From assembly GCF_000379825.1 (NCBI RefSeq), contig NZ_KB903834.1, positions 417,976-481,975 on the forward strand: DNA of 64,000 bases, written 5' to 3'. A program made the position numbers and the translations under genes. Shown in pieces: positions 42,532 to 50,465 of the stretch. Every line of letters begins with the position of its first letter. The stretch's first letter is position 1. Source of the DNA: Longispora albida DSM 44784. GTDB taxonomy: Bacteria > Actinomycetota > Actinomycetes > Mycobacteriales > Micromonosporaceae. Below the pieces are notes generated by a model. It saw nothing but the letters and a program-made list of their open reading frames with translations, had not been told where the DNA came from and did not search any database.

Positions 42532-42977
42532 GCAAGACGCAGAGACGCAAGAGTCAGAGGGCGAACAACGCGCACAAGACGGTGATGACGGAGCGGACAC
42601 TGGTTCTCGATGCCGGAGCGCTCATCGACGTCGATCGCAACCCCCGTGGCGAGGCCATGCAAAGTTGTCAGCTCGCGCACCGGGAGGGCCGCCGTCCCAT
42701 CCTGCCCTCGGTCGTGCTCGGTCAGGTCTGGCGGGACCATCGGCGCCAGCACTCACTGACCCGGCTCCAGGAGGTCTGTGAGATCTTGCCTTTCACCGAG
42801 GACACCGCCAGGAAGGCTGGCGTTCTGCTCGGCGAGAGCGGGACCTCGGACGTCGTCGATGCCGCAGTGGTCGTGGCGGCGATGGAACACAACGCGACCG
42901 TGCTGACCTCCGATCCCGGAGATCTCCGGAAAATCGCCGAAGCGGTCGGCTTCCGCATCAAGCTCGCCGTGCTCTAG
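42528..42977 (+). CDS. PIN-domain toxin (VapC-like)
   Basis: Predicted RNase of 149 residues. PIN-domain acidic residues are visible in VLDAGALID near the start, in DVVDAAVV, and in LTSDPGDL near the end. VapC toxins cut specific RNAs, often tRNAs. Coupled to its antitoxin by ATGA overlap. An unusual basic extension (about 20 residues, KTQRRKSQRANNAHK) precedes the PIN fold; an internal ATG at 42585 would omit it. Confidence 0.82.
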   Translation: MSKTQRRKSQRANNAHKTVMTERTLVLDAGALIDVDRNPRGEAMQSCQLAHREGRRPILPSVVLGQVWRDHRRQHSLTRLQEVCEILPFTEDTARKAGVLLGESGTSDVVDAAVVVAAMEHNATVLTSDPGDLRKIAEAVGFRIKLAVL

Positions 42978-43000
42978 GCAGAGCCAGGCTCTGAACGCCA

Positions 43001-43038
43001 CCGCGACCAGGGAACCTGGGCAGGTTCCCTGGTCGTGG
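43001..43038 (+). terminator. Strong hairpin after the toxin gene
   Basis: At least 14 perfectly paired bases (43005-43018 with 43021-43034), extendable outward to 43001 and 43038. No T-run follows. It separates the toxin-antitoxin transcript from the riboswitch unit. Confidence 0.75.
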
Positions 43039-43054
43039 GGCTGCTCACGGCGGG

Positions 43055-43084
43055 TTGACAGGGTTCTGCGGGGCTCGGGACACT
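43055..43084 (+). promoter_or_regulatory. Predicted promoter of the B12 operon
   Basis: A perfect TTGACA (43055-43060) is followed after 18 bp by GACACT (43079-43084). Transcription would start just before the riboswitch. Confidence 0.5.
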
Positions 43085-43205
43085 GGCCGGTGCGTGACTG
43101 ACTGGGGGAAGCCGGTGAGATTCCGGCGCTGACCCGCAGCGGTAAGCCCCGCCACGAGAGCACGGCAGGGGACAGCCCGATCGCCCGGCAGGCGCGCATC
43201 AATCA
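43085..43205 (+). ncRNA. Cobalamin riboswitch
   Basis: The conserved core is clear: GGGGGAAGCCGGTGAGATTCC around 43104-43124, GACCCGCAGCGGTAAGC (B12-box-like) around 43131-43147, a GCCACGAGAG stretch and a 3' GCCCGATCGCCCGGCAGG. The following 75 bases can form a GC hairpin (CCCGGCAC with GTGCCCGGG) near the GGAAAGG ribosome site, suggesting translational control. It predicts that the downstream operon is shut off by cobalamin. Confidence 0.85.
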
Positions 43206-43282
43206 CCCCTCCCGTCGAGGTCTACGGGATGGCGCCCGGCACCGTGCCCGGGATCCATCATGGACCCGGAAAGGTAGCTGAC

Positions 43283-44548
43283 ATGCGCCGGACACTCGCG
43301 TTCGCGGCCGTGGCCGCAACGGCGGCACTGTTCGCGGCCCCCGCCCAGGCGGCCCCCGCCCAGACGGCAGCGCTGACGACAGACAAGACCAAGGCGGCGG
43401 CAGGCTGGCTGGCCGGGCAGGCGAAGGCCGACGGGTACCTCGAGTCCTCCTACGTCGACGAGCAGGGCAACACCCAGACCTTCCCCGACGCTGGCCTGAC
43501 GGCCGACGCGCTGCTCGCGTTCAACGCGGCCGGGGTCGCGCAGGACAACGCCGCGAAGGCCGTGACCTGGTTCGGGGCGAAGGCGAACCTGGACGGGTAC
43601 GTCGGCGACGGGACGACCGAGTCCTACGGCGGCCAGCTCGGCAAGCTCTCGCTCGCGCTCAGCGGCCAGGGTGCCGACCCGAAGAACTTCGGCGGGCGTG
43701 ACCTGCTCAAGGAGCTGGCGGCGCTGGAGTCGAAGGAGGGCCGGTACGTCAACAAGTCCGCCTGGGGCGACTACAGCAACGTGCTGGGCCAGTCGTACGG
43801 GGTTCTGGCCGTGACCAAGGCCGAGGGCAAGGCTCCGGCCAAGGCCACCGGGTACCTGGTGGAGAGCCAGTGCACCGACGGTGGCTTCCCGCAGAACTTC
43901 GGCCAGGAGAAGTGCGAGAGCAGCGTCGACGCGACCGGGGTCGCGGTGCAGGCACTGCTGGGCGCCGGCCGTACCGAGGAGGCGGACGCCGGCCTGGCCT
44001 GGCTGCTGAAGGCGCAGCAGGGCAGCGGCGGGTTCAACGACGGCTCGGCTGACCTCGGCAAGCACCCGGTCAACGCCAACAGCACCGGCAACGCGCTCCA
44101 GGCCCTGCGGGCCGGCGGTAAGACGGCGGCTGCGGACAAGGCGCTGACGTTCCTGTACACGCTCCAGATCGGCTGCTCTGGTCCCGAGGCGCAGCGTGGC
44201 GCGGTCACGCACAGCGGGAAGTTCACCGAGAGCCAGGCGCCCCGGGCGACGACGGGCGCGGTGCTGGGCATGGCCGGCACGCCCCTCCTGAAGATCAGCT
44301 CGGCGGGGGCCAGCAAGGCCGCCCCGAAGCTCGACTGCACCCCGGCTCCGACGCCGGCCCCGACCACCACCCCGACCGCGACGCCGGCCCCGACCACAGG
44401 CGCGGCCGTCCCGCCGGCCGAAAACCCCGCCAACCCCGGTGAGCTCGCCAAGACCGGCGCGCAGATCGGCGTCTTCCTGGCGATCGGTGGCGGCCTGCTC
44501 GCCGTCGGTTCCCTGATCCTCGTGCTCGCCCGGCGGCGATCGGCGTGA
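43283..44548 (+). CDS. Wall-anchored alpha/alpha-barrel protein, transcobalamin N-domain-like
   Basis: Exported 421-residue protein under the cobalamin riboswitch. Signal peptide about 1-23 (AQA-AP). Residues about 25-330 show prenyltransferase/squalene-cyclase-type helical repeats (FPDAGLTADALLAFN, ESSVDATGVAVQALL, VNANSTGNALQALR), the fold of the alpha6/alpha6 barrel in animal transcobalamin and intrinsic factor. A Thr/Pro linker leads to LAKTG (388-392), a membrane helix and RRRSA, a class E sortase signal. No terpene-cyclase DxDD motif is apparent. The role as B12 binder is inferred from riboswitch and neighbours. Start at ATG with AAAGG upstream. Overlaps the next gene by 4 bp (GTGA). 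Confidence 0.85.
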   Translation: MRRTLAFAAVAATAALFAAPAQAAPAQTAALTTDKTKAAAGWLAGQAKADGYLESSYVDEQGNTQTFPDAGLTADALLAFNAAGVAQDNAAKAVTWFGAKANLDGYVGDGTTESYGGQLGKLSLALSGQGADPKNFGGRDLLKELAALESKEGRYVNKSAWGDYSNVLGQSYGVLAVTKAEGKAPAKATGYLVESQCTDGGFPQNFGQEKCESSVDATGVAVQALLGAGRTEEADAGLAWLLKAQQGSGGFNDGSADLGKHPVNANSTGNALQALRAGGKTAAADKALTFLYTLQIGCSGPEAQRGAVTHSGKFTESQAPRATTGAVLGMAGTPLLKISSAGASKAAPKLDCTPAPTPAPTTTPTATPAPTTGAAVPPAENPANPGELAKTGAQIGVFLAIGGGLLAVGSLILVLARRRSA

Positions 44549-45339
44549 CCCGGAGGTTCGCCGCCGCCGCGCTGCTCACGGCGGCAACAGCGGCGGCGAT
44601 CACCGTACCGGCCGCCCCTGCTCAGGCGGCCTGCTCCGGCGTGACCGTGATCGTCGACTTCGGCGGCGGGCGCGTGCAGTCGGGGTGCGCGGCCGGCGAT
44701 CCGGGTTCGGGTCTCGCCGCGTTGCGCAACGCCGGGTTCACGTTCACGTTCGTGCCCGGGCAGAACGGCATGGTGTGCACGGTCAACTCCGTGCCAGACC
44801 CGTGCAACGGCGCGCCGGCGAACGCCTACTGGTCCTACTGGCACGGCCAGGGTGGGCAGTGGCAGTACAGCGATGTCGGTGCTGGCGGGCACAATCCGGC
44901 ACCGGGTGACGTCGAGGGCTGGGCGTTCGGCCCCGGCAAGCAGCCAGGTGCCGCGCCGCCTGCCCCGCAGCCCCAGCCCCAGCCGGTTCCGACGACTGCT
45001 CCGCCGGTCCCGCAGCCTCAGCCGCCTGCGCCGGCCCAGCCCCAGCCACCAGCGCCGGGAGCCACGAGGAATCCTGGGCAAGTCCAGCCGGGTGCCACTC
45101 CGGCTGAGGTTTCCCCGGTACCTGCTGCCACACCGGCACCCACCGCCGCTCCCACGCCGGAGTCCACCCCGGAGGGCCGCACAGCTGAGCCTTCCGCCAG
45201 CTCGGAGCCCGTCCCCGCGAACGCGAACGCCGAGCGCGCGGCCGACGAGCAGGGCCTGCCCTGGGTCGTCGGCGTCGTCCTGCTCCTCGTGATCGCTGGC
45301 ATGGCCGCCGGGCAGGTGTGGAAGAGGCGGCGTGCCTGA
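44545..45339 (+). CDS. DUF4430 protein, transcobalamin C-domain-like, membrane-tethered
   Basis: A 264-residue exported protein. After a signal peptide (about 1-28), residues about 30-132 match DUF4430, the domain equivalent to the C-terminal beta domain of transcobalamin, with SGLAALRNAGF, VNSVPDPCNGAPANAYWSYW and PGDVEGWAFG. Four cysteines could form two disulfides. A long Pro/Gln/Ala linker (about 133-230) and a C-terminal transmembrane helix with KRRRA tail tether it to the membrane; there is no sortase motif. Together with the barrel protein before it, it may clamp cobalamin. Overlaps the next gene by 8 bp. Confidence 0.85.
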   Translation: MTRRFAAAALLTAATAAAITVPAAPAQAACSGVTVIVDFGGGRVQSGCAAGDPGSGLAALRNAGFTFTFVPGQNGMVCTVNSVPDPCNGAPANAYWSYWHGQGGQWQYSDVGAGGHNPAPGDVEGWAFGPGKQPGAAPPAPQPQPQPVPTTAPPVPQPQPPAPAQPQPPAPGATRNPGQVQPGATPAEVSPVPAATPAPTAAPTPESTPEGRTAEPSASSEPVPANANAERAADEQGLPWVVGVVLLLVIAGMAAGQVWKRRRA

Positions 45340-46369
45340 CCGGCTGCACCCGGCCGCGTGGTGGGTCTGGGCGCTGGCACTCGGTACGGCGGCCAGCCGG
45401 ACGACCAACCCGTGGCTGCTGCTGCTCGCCGTGGCCGTGGCCGGCTACGTCGTGGCCGCCCGCCGCTCCGACGAGCCGTGGGCCGGCTCGTACCTGGTGT
45501 TCCTGAAGTTCGGCCTGGCCGCCGTCGGCTTCCGGCTCGTGATGCACGCGCTGCTCGGCGGGGTCGAGGGCGAGACGGTGCTGTTCAGCCTGCCGGAGGT
45601 CCCGCTGCCCGGCTGGGCGAAGGGCATCCGGCTGGGCGGCCCGGTGACCGCTGAGGGCGTCGTCGCCTCCCTGTACGACGGGATGCGGCTGGCCGCGCTG
45701 CTCGCCTGCCTGGGCGCCGCGAACGCCCTGGCGAACCCGAAGCGGCTGCTGCGGAGCATGCCGGCCGCGCTGTACGAGGTCAGCGTCGCCGTCACTGTCG
45801 GCCTGACCGTCGCGCCCCAGCTCGTGGCGAGCGTGAAGCGGGTGTGGCGGGCACGCGAGCTGCGCGGCGACACGAAACGCCGGGCGCGGACGGTCCTCGT
45901 ACCCGTGCTGACCGACGCGCTGGACCGGTCGCTGGCGCTGGCCGCCGCGATGGACTCGCGCGGGTACGGGCGGCGCGGGCCGGGTTCGAAGCTCGCCGGC
46001 GGGCTGGTGCTGGCCGGGCTGCTGGGGGCGTGTTTCGGGCTGTACGGGCTGCTGGACGGTACCGGGCCAGCGGCCGCCGGTGCCGTCGTGCTCGTGCTCG
46101 GCTTCGGTCTCGCGACGGCCGGGCTGGTGGTCGGCGGGCGGCGGGTCGGGCGGACGACGTACCGGCCGGACCGGTGGCGGGCGCCCGAGTTCCTGACTGT
46201 CGCGAGTGGACTCGTTCCCGCCGTCGTCATGGCGGTGTTCCCGGACGGGCTCTCCCCGGCCTTCGCGCCGCTGGCCCTGCCCGCGCTGCCGGTACTGCCA
46301 GCCGCCGGGCTGCTCGTCGCGCTCCTGCCCGGCTTCGTCGCGCCCGCTCCGTCACGAGGTACCAAATAA
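45332..46369 (+). CDS. ECF transporter transmembrane (T) component, CbiQ-like
   Basis: A 345-residue energy-coupling protein. Hydrophobic N-terminal helices are followed by the cytoplasmic coupling region with the paired short motifs RARELRG (about 170-177) and AMDSRGYG (about 207-214), which in EcfT proteins lie in the grooves of the ATPases. The C-terminal third is also membrane-embedded and longer than in minimal EcfT. GTG start within the preceding gene. One-base overlap (TAATG) with the ATPase gene. Confidence 0.88.
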   Translation: MPDRLHPAAWWVWALALGTAASRTTNPWLLLLAVAVAGYVVAARRSDEPWAGSYLVFLKFGLAAVGFRLVMHALLGGVEGETVLFSLPEVPLPGWAKGIRLGGPVTAEGVVASLYDGMRLAALLACLGAANALANPKRLLRSMPAALYEVSVAVTVGLTVAPQLVASVKRVWRARELRGDTKRRARTVLVPVLTDALDRSLALAAAMDSRGYGRRGPGSKLAGGLVLAGLLGACFGLYGLLDGTGPAAAGAVVLVLGFGLATAGLVVGGRRVGRTTYRPDRWRAPEFLTVASGLVPAVVMAVFPDGLSPAFAPLALPALPVLPAAGLLVALLPGFVAPAPSRGTK

Positions 46370-47934
46370 TGATCTTGTTCGAGAACGTCAGCGTGACCTA
46401 CCCGGAGGCCGCTGCCCCCACCATCAGCGGGGTTGACCTGCACGTGCCGGAAGGCGAGCTGTGCCTGCTGGCCGGGCGGACCGGATCGGGCAAGTCGACC
46501 CTGCTGAAGTGCGTGAACGGGCTCGTGCCGCACTTCACCGGCGGTGAGCTGGCCGGGCGGGTCGTCATCGGCGGCCGCGACACCCGTGACCACCCGCCGC
46601 GCGAGCTGGCCGACCTGGTCGGCTACGTCGGGCAGGACCCGGTGGCTGGCTTCGTCACCGACCACGTGGAGGACGAGCTGGCCTACGCGATGGAGTCGCT
46701 GGGCCTGCCGAACACCGTGATGCGCAAGCGCGTCGAGGAGACCATCGACCTGCTGGGCCTGGCCGACCTGCGCGGGCGGGCGCTGGCGCAGCTCTCCGGC
46801 GGGCAGCAGCAGCGGGTCGCGATCGGCGCGGCGCTCACCGCGCACCCGAAGGTACTGGTCCTCGACGAGCCGACATCAGCGCTGGACCCGGGCGCGGCAG
46901 AGGAAGTACTGGCAGCCCTGCACCGGCTCGTCTACGACCTGGGCGTCACCGTGCTGCTCGCGGAACACCGGCTCGAACGCGTCGTGCAGTACGCCGACCG
47001 GGTCGTCCTGCTGCCATCCTGCGAATCCGGCGACCCAGGCCCGGCGCTGGCCACCTCCGAGGTCGCCCCGCCCGTCGTCCGCCTCGGCACGCTGATGAAC
47101 TGGGACCCGGTACCGGTGTCGATCCGCGACGCCCGCCGGGCAGCCCGGGGCATCGAACTGCCGGCCAGCACCCCGGCGGCAGCACAACCCGCGACCGGCG
47201 GCCGGGTCGAGGTACGCGGAGCCAAGCTGCGCTACGCCGGCGTGCCGGCCCTCTCCGGCGTCGACTTCACAGTGGACAGTGGCGAGCGCGTCGCCATCAT
47301 GGGCCGCAACGGAGCCGGCAAGTCGAGCCTGCTGTGGGCGATGCAGGGTACGGGAGCCCTGGACTCGGGCACCATCTCCGTCGACGGCGTGAACACGCGG
47401 AAAGCCAAGGCCGGCGAGCGCCGCAAGCACGTCGGGCTCGTCCCCCAGCAGCCATCCGACCTCCTGTACCTGGAGACCGTGGCCGGCGAGTGCGCGCAGG
47501 CCGACCGGGAGTCCGGAGCCGAGCCCGGCACGGCCCGCGGCATCCTCGACCGGCTGGCACCGGGCATCTCCGGCGACATCCACCCGCGCGACCTGTCCGA
47601 GGGGCAGCGGCTCGCGCTCGTCCTGTCGATCGCGCTCAGCGCCCGCCCGGCGGTCGTCCTGCTCGACGAGCCGACCCGCGGGCTGGACTACCCGGGCAAG
47701 GCGGCCCTGGCTGCCCTGCTGCGCGGCCTCGAAGCCACAGTGCTCGTGACGACACACGACGTGGAGTTCGTGGCCGAGTACGCCGACCGGGTCGTCGTCC
47801 TGGCCGACGGGGAGATCGTCGCGGACGGGCCGGCCGCCGAGGTCGTCACCGCATCCCCCGTGTTCGCCCCGCAGGTGACGAAGGTCTTCCCCGGGTACCT
47901 GACTGTCGAGCAGGTCGCCGAGGCGCTGCGGTGA
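46369..47934 (+). CDS. ECF transporter ATPase, two fused ABC domains
   Basis: A 521-residue ATPase carrying both nucleotide-binding domains of the ECF module in one chain. Domain 1 has Walker A GRTGSGKS (36-43), signature LSGGQQQ and VLVLDEPTSALD. Domain 2 has Walker A GRNGAGKS (312-319), a variant signature LSEGQ and VVLLDEPTRGLD. All catalytic segments look intact. In frame reading continues upstream, but the ATG overlapping the previous stop is the sensible start. Overlaps the S-component gene by GTGA. Confidence 0.92.
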   Translation: MILFENVSVTYPEAAAPTISGVDLHVPEGELCLLAGRTGSGKSTLLKCVNGLVPHFTGGELAGRVVIGGRDTRDHPPRELADLVGYVGQDPVAGFVTDHVEDELAYAMESLGLPNTVMRKRVEETIDLLGLADLRGRALAQLSGGQQQRVAIGAALTAHPKVLVLDEPTSALDPGAAEEVLAALHRLVYDLGVTVLLAEHRLERVVQYADRVVLLPSCESGDPGPALATSEVAPPVVRLGTLMNWDPVPVSIRDARRAARGIELPASTPAAAQPATGGRVEVRGAKLRYAGVPALSGVDFTVDSGERVAIMGRNGAGKSSLLWAMQGTGALDSGTISVDGVNTRKAKAGERRKHVGLVPQQPSDLLYLETVAGECAQADRESGAEPGTARGILDRLAPGISGDIHPRDLSEGQRLALVLSIALSARPAVVLLDEPTRGLDYPGKAALAALLRGLEATVLVTTHDVEFVAEYADRVVVLADGEIVADGPAAEVVTASPVFAPQVTKVFPGYLTVEQVAEALR

Positions 47935-48698
47935 TCCGGCTCCGGGCACGGTCCGTCGCGGCCCTCACGCTCGCCAGCGTCTTCGGCCTGGCCGCCTTCT
48001 GCTGGCCCCTGATCATCAGCCCAGCCTCGGGCCTCGCGCACGGTGCCGACGCGCCGTGGGTGTTCGCGCTGATGCTGCCGCTGATCCTGGCCGTGGTGCT
48101 CGCCGAGATCAGTGAGGGCGGGCTCGACGCCAAGGCCGTGGCGATGCTCGGGGTGCTGTCGGCGTGCGGGGCTGCCGTCCGGCCGCTCGGTGCCGGTACC
48201 GCCGGGATTGAAACCGTGTTCTTCCTGCTGATCCTGGGCGGCCGGGTGTTCGGGCCCGGCTTCGGGTTCGTGCTCGGCGCGACGACGCTGTTCACGTCCG
48301 CGCTGCTCACGGGCGGAGTCGGGCCGTGGCTGCCGTACCAGATGCTCGCGGCCGCCTGGTTCGGGCTCGGGGCCGGGCTGCTGCCCCGGCGCGTGCGGGG
48401 CTGGCAGGAGCCGGTGATGCTCGCCGGGTACGGCGCGCTGGCCAGCCTGCTCTACGGGCTGCTGATGAACCTGTCGTTCTGGCCCTTCGGTACCGGGGCG
48501 GGCAGCAGCTCCCTGTCATACGTGGCCGGTGACCCCATCCTCGACAACCTGGTCCGCCTGCTCGGCTTCATGCTGGCCACGTCGATGGGCTGGGACGCAG
48601 GCCGGGCGCTCACCACCGGCATCCTCATCCTGGTCACCTCCGCCGTCATCCTCCGCGTACTCCGCAGGGCTGCACACCGGGCCCGTTTCACGCGCTGA
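47931..48698 (+). CDS. ECF transporter substrate-binding (S) component
   Basis: A 255-residue membrane protein with six or so helices, including GGRVFGPGFGFVLGATTLFTSAL and LLTGGVGPWLPYQMLAAAW-type segments found in actinobacterial ECF S subunits. Cobalamin or a corrinoid precursor is the inferred ligand because the gene ends a cobalamin-riboswitch operon after two transcobalamin-like proteins. GTG start overlaps the ATPase stop by 4 bp. Confidence 0.85.
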   Translation: MIRLRARSVAALTLASVFGLAAFCWPLIISPASGLAHGADAPWVFALMLPLILAVVLAEISEGGLDAKAVAMLGVLSACGAAVRPLGAGTAGIETVFFLLILGGRVFGPGFGFVLGATTLFTSALLTGGVGPWLPYQMLAAAWFGLGAGLLPRRVRGWQEPVMLAGYGALASLLYGLLMNLSFWPFGTGAGSSSLSYVAGDPILDNLVRLLGFMLATSMGWDAGRALTTGILILVTSAVILRVLRRAAHRARFTR

Positions 48699-48776
48699 CC
48701 CTGAGACAGCAGGTCAGGGGCAACTCAGGGTCCGTCACCGATGCCGAAGGGCCGAGCGCAGCGGATCGTTGATGAC

Positions 48777-48989
48777 ATGACGACGACATTCAGCCAGTCC
48801 AGCACCAGCAGGTTCACCCGGCCGCGGTCGGGTCGGATGATCGGCGGAGTGTGCGCCGGGATCGCCGACCGGTTCGGTATGAAGCACGGCACCGTGCGGC
48901 TCCTCTTCCTGCTGTCCTGCCTGCTGCCCGGCCCCCAGTTCCTCATCTACCTGGCCCTCTGGCTCTTCATGCCGGACCGCGGCTACTAA
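48777..48989 (+). CDS. PspC-domain membrane protein
   Basis: A 70-residue protein matching the PspC fold: RMIGGVCAGIADRFGMKHGT followed by one transmembrane helix and WLFMPDRGY. PspC proteins take part in envelope-stress sensing. Start chosen at MTTTFSQ; an ATG twelve codons upstream is in frame. Confidence 0.85.
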   Translation: MTTTFSQSSTSRFTRPRSGRMIGGVCAGIADRFGMKHGTVRLLFLLSCLLPGPQFLIYLALWLFMPDRGY

Positions 48990-48994
48990 GAGCC

Positions 48995-49255
48995 TCAGCC
49001 CCCGGCCACCGACGGCAGTACCTGGATCTCCGCCCCGTCGGGGGCCAGGGTGTCGAGCCCGGCCGGTTCGCCGTCCACGTACACGTTCACGTAGCGCCGG
49101 ATCCGGCCGCTCTCGTCGCGGATCCGGCGCTCCAGCCGGGGGTGCGAGCGGGCGAGCGCCGCGAAGATCTCGGCCAGCGACCCGGGGTCGGCCGGCAGGC
49201 GCGCCGCGCCGCCGGCCTCGGTCCGCAGCACTCCCGGAATCAGGATCGTCACCAC
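48995..49255 (-). CDS. MoaD/ThiS-like ubiquitin-fold protein
   Basis: An 86-residue beta-grasp protein ending in SVAGG. The C-terminal Gly-Gly is the thiocarboxylation site in MoaD and ThiS sulfur carriers. GTG start (two tandem GTG codons) with a GGGGGG tract upstream. No molybdopterin or thiamine genes are near; instead it follows a BNR propeller gene by 22 bp on the same strand, so its partner may be that protein. Confidence 0.85.
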   Translation of the reverse strand: MVTILIPGVLRTEAGGAARLPADPGSLAEIFAALARSHPRLERRIRDESGRIRRYVNVYVDGEPAGLDTLAPDGAEIQVLPSVAGG

Positions 49256-49277
49256 TGGTCATCCCCCCGGGTCGTAC

Positions 49278-50357
49278 TCACCATGCCGCTGCCCGTACGC
49301 AGACCACGTCCGGCAGGTGCGAGGCGATGAGCTGCCAGTGGCCGCCCTCGTCGCGGCTGCCGTACACCTCGCCGTTGCGGGTGCCGAAGTAGACGCCGGC
49401 GACGGGGGCGTCGTCGCAGCACATCGCGTCGCGCAGCACCGTGCCGTAGTGGTCGTCGGACGGCAGGCCCTCGTGCAGCGGCTGCCAGGTCGCGCCGGCG
49501 TCCTCCGAGCGGAAGACCTGGCAGCGGTACCCGGGCGGCCAGCGCTTGCCGTCGGCCTCCAGCGGGTACGCGTAGATCACGCCGGGCCGGTGCGGGTGGT
49601 TGACCATCGCGAAGCCGAAGTCGCTGGGCAGGCCCTCCGCGATCGACTCCCAGCTGGACCCGCCGTCCTCCGAGCGGTACACGCCGTGGTGGTTCTGGGC
49701 GAAGAGCTGCTCCGGCCGGGACGGGTGCCGGGAGACCTTGTGCACGCACTGGCCGAACTCCGGCCACGGGTCGGGCAGGAAGTACGCCTTGATGCCCTTG
49801 TTGCCCGGCTCCCAGGACTCGCCGCCGTCGGCTGTCCGGTAGACGCCGCCGGTCGACATCGCGACGAGGATCGAGTTCGCGTCGTGCGGGTGGGGCAGGA
49901 TGGTGTGGATGGCCTGGCCGCCGAAGCCCGCGCCCCACTGTGGACGGTGCGGGTGGTCCCACAGCGGCCGGACCAGCTCGTACGTGACGCCGCCGTCGGC
50001 GGATCTGAACAGCGCCGACGGCTGGGTGCCGGCGTAGACGACGTTCGGCTCGGTGCCGGGGGCCAGCTGCCAGACCCGTTCGAGGGTGGTGCCGGTGTCG
50101 GCGGGGAAGGCGATCGGGGCCGCGTCCGGCTCCTCCCAGGAGACGCCCAGGTCGTCGCTGGTCATCACGCTCGGGCCGAAGTGCGAGCTGGTCACGCCGG
50201 CCAGCAGCCGGGGTGCGCCCCGCCGCCGGTCGATCATCACGGAGTAGACGGCGGTCATCGGGAAGTGCGGGCCGGAGATCTCCCAGCTGCGCCGGTCGTC
50301 CTCGCTGAACGCGAGGAAGAGCCCTTTCCCGGTACCGATCGCGAGCAGCACTGTCAT
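49278..50357 (-). CDS. BNR-repeat (sialidase/VPS10-like) beta-propeller protein
   Basis: A 359-residue protein with no signal peptide. Several Asp-box motifs of the form SxDxGxTW appear (SADGGVTY, TADGGESW, SEDGGSSW, SEDAGATW), building a multi-bladed propeller. Sialidase catalytic arginines are not evident, so enzymatic sialidase function is doubtful. Co-transcribed with the MoaD/ThiS-like gene. Confidence 0.85.
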   Translation of the reverse strand: MTVLLAIGTGKGLFLAFSEDDRRSWEISGPHFPMTAVYSVMIDRRRGAPRLLAGVTSSHFGPSVMTSDDLGVSWEEPDAAPIAFPADTGTTLERVWQLAPGTEPNVVYAGTQPSALFRSADGGVTYELVRPLWDHPHRPQWGAGFGGQAIHTILPHPHDANSILVAMSTGGVYRTADGGESWEPGNKGIKAYFLPDPWPEFGQCVHKVSRHPSRPEQLFAQNHHGVYRSEDGGSSWESIAEGLPSDFGFAMVNHPHRPGVIYAYPLEADGKRWPPGYRCQVFRSEDAGATWQPLHEGLPSDDHYGTVLRDAMCCDDAPVAGVYFGTRNGEVYGSRDEGGHWQLIASHLPDVVCVRAAAW

Positions 50358-50452
50358 GCCGACAGTATGACCTGCGCCACACCGAACTCGCGGCTGGTTG
50401 CGCCCCGCTAGAACACGTGTCGGAACGTCGGCACGATGCCATCATGCTCATC

Positions 50453-50458
50453 TATATT
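50453..50458 (+). promoter_or_regulatory. -10 box of a leaderless M4 protease transcript
   Basis: TATATT ends seven bases before the protease ATG, so transcription would begin at or next to the start codon. No ribosome site precedes the ATG, which fits a leaderless mRNA. Confidence 0.55.
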
Positions 50459-50465
50459 TACGTGC

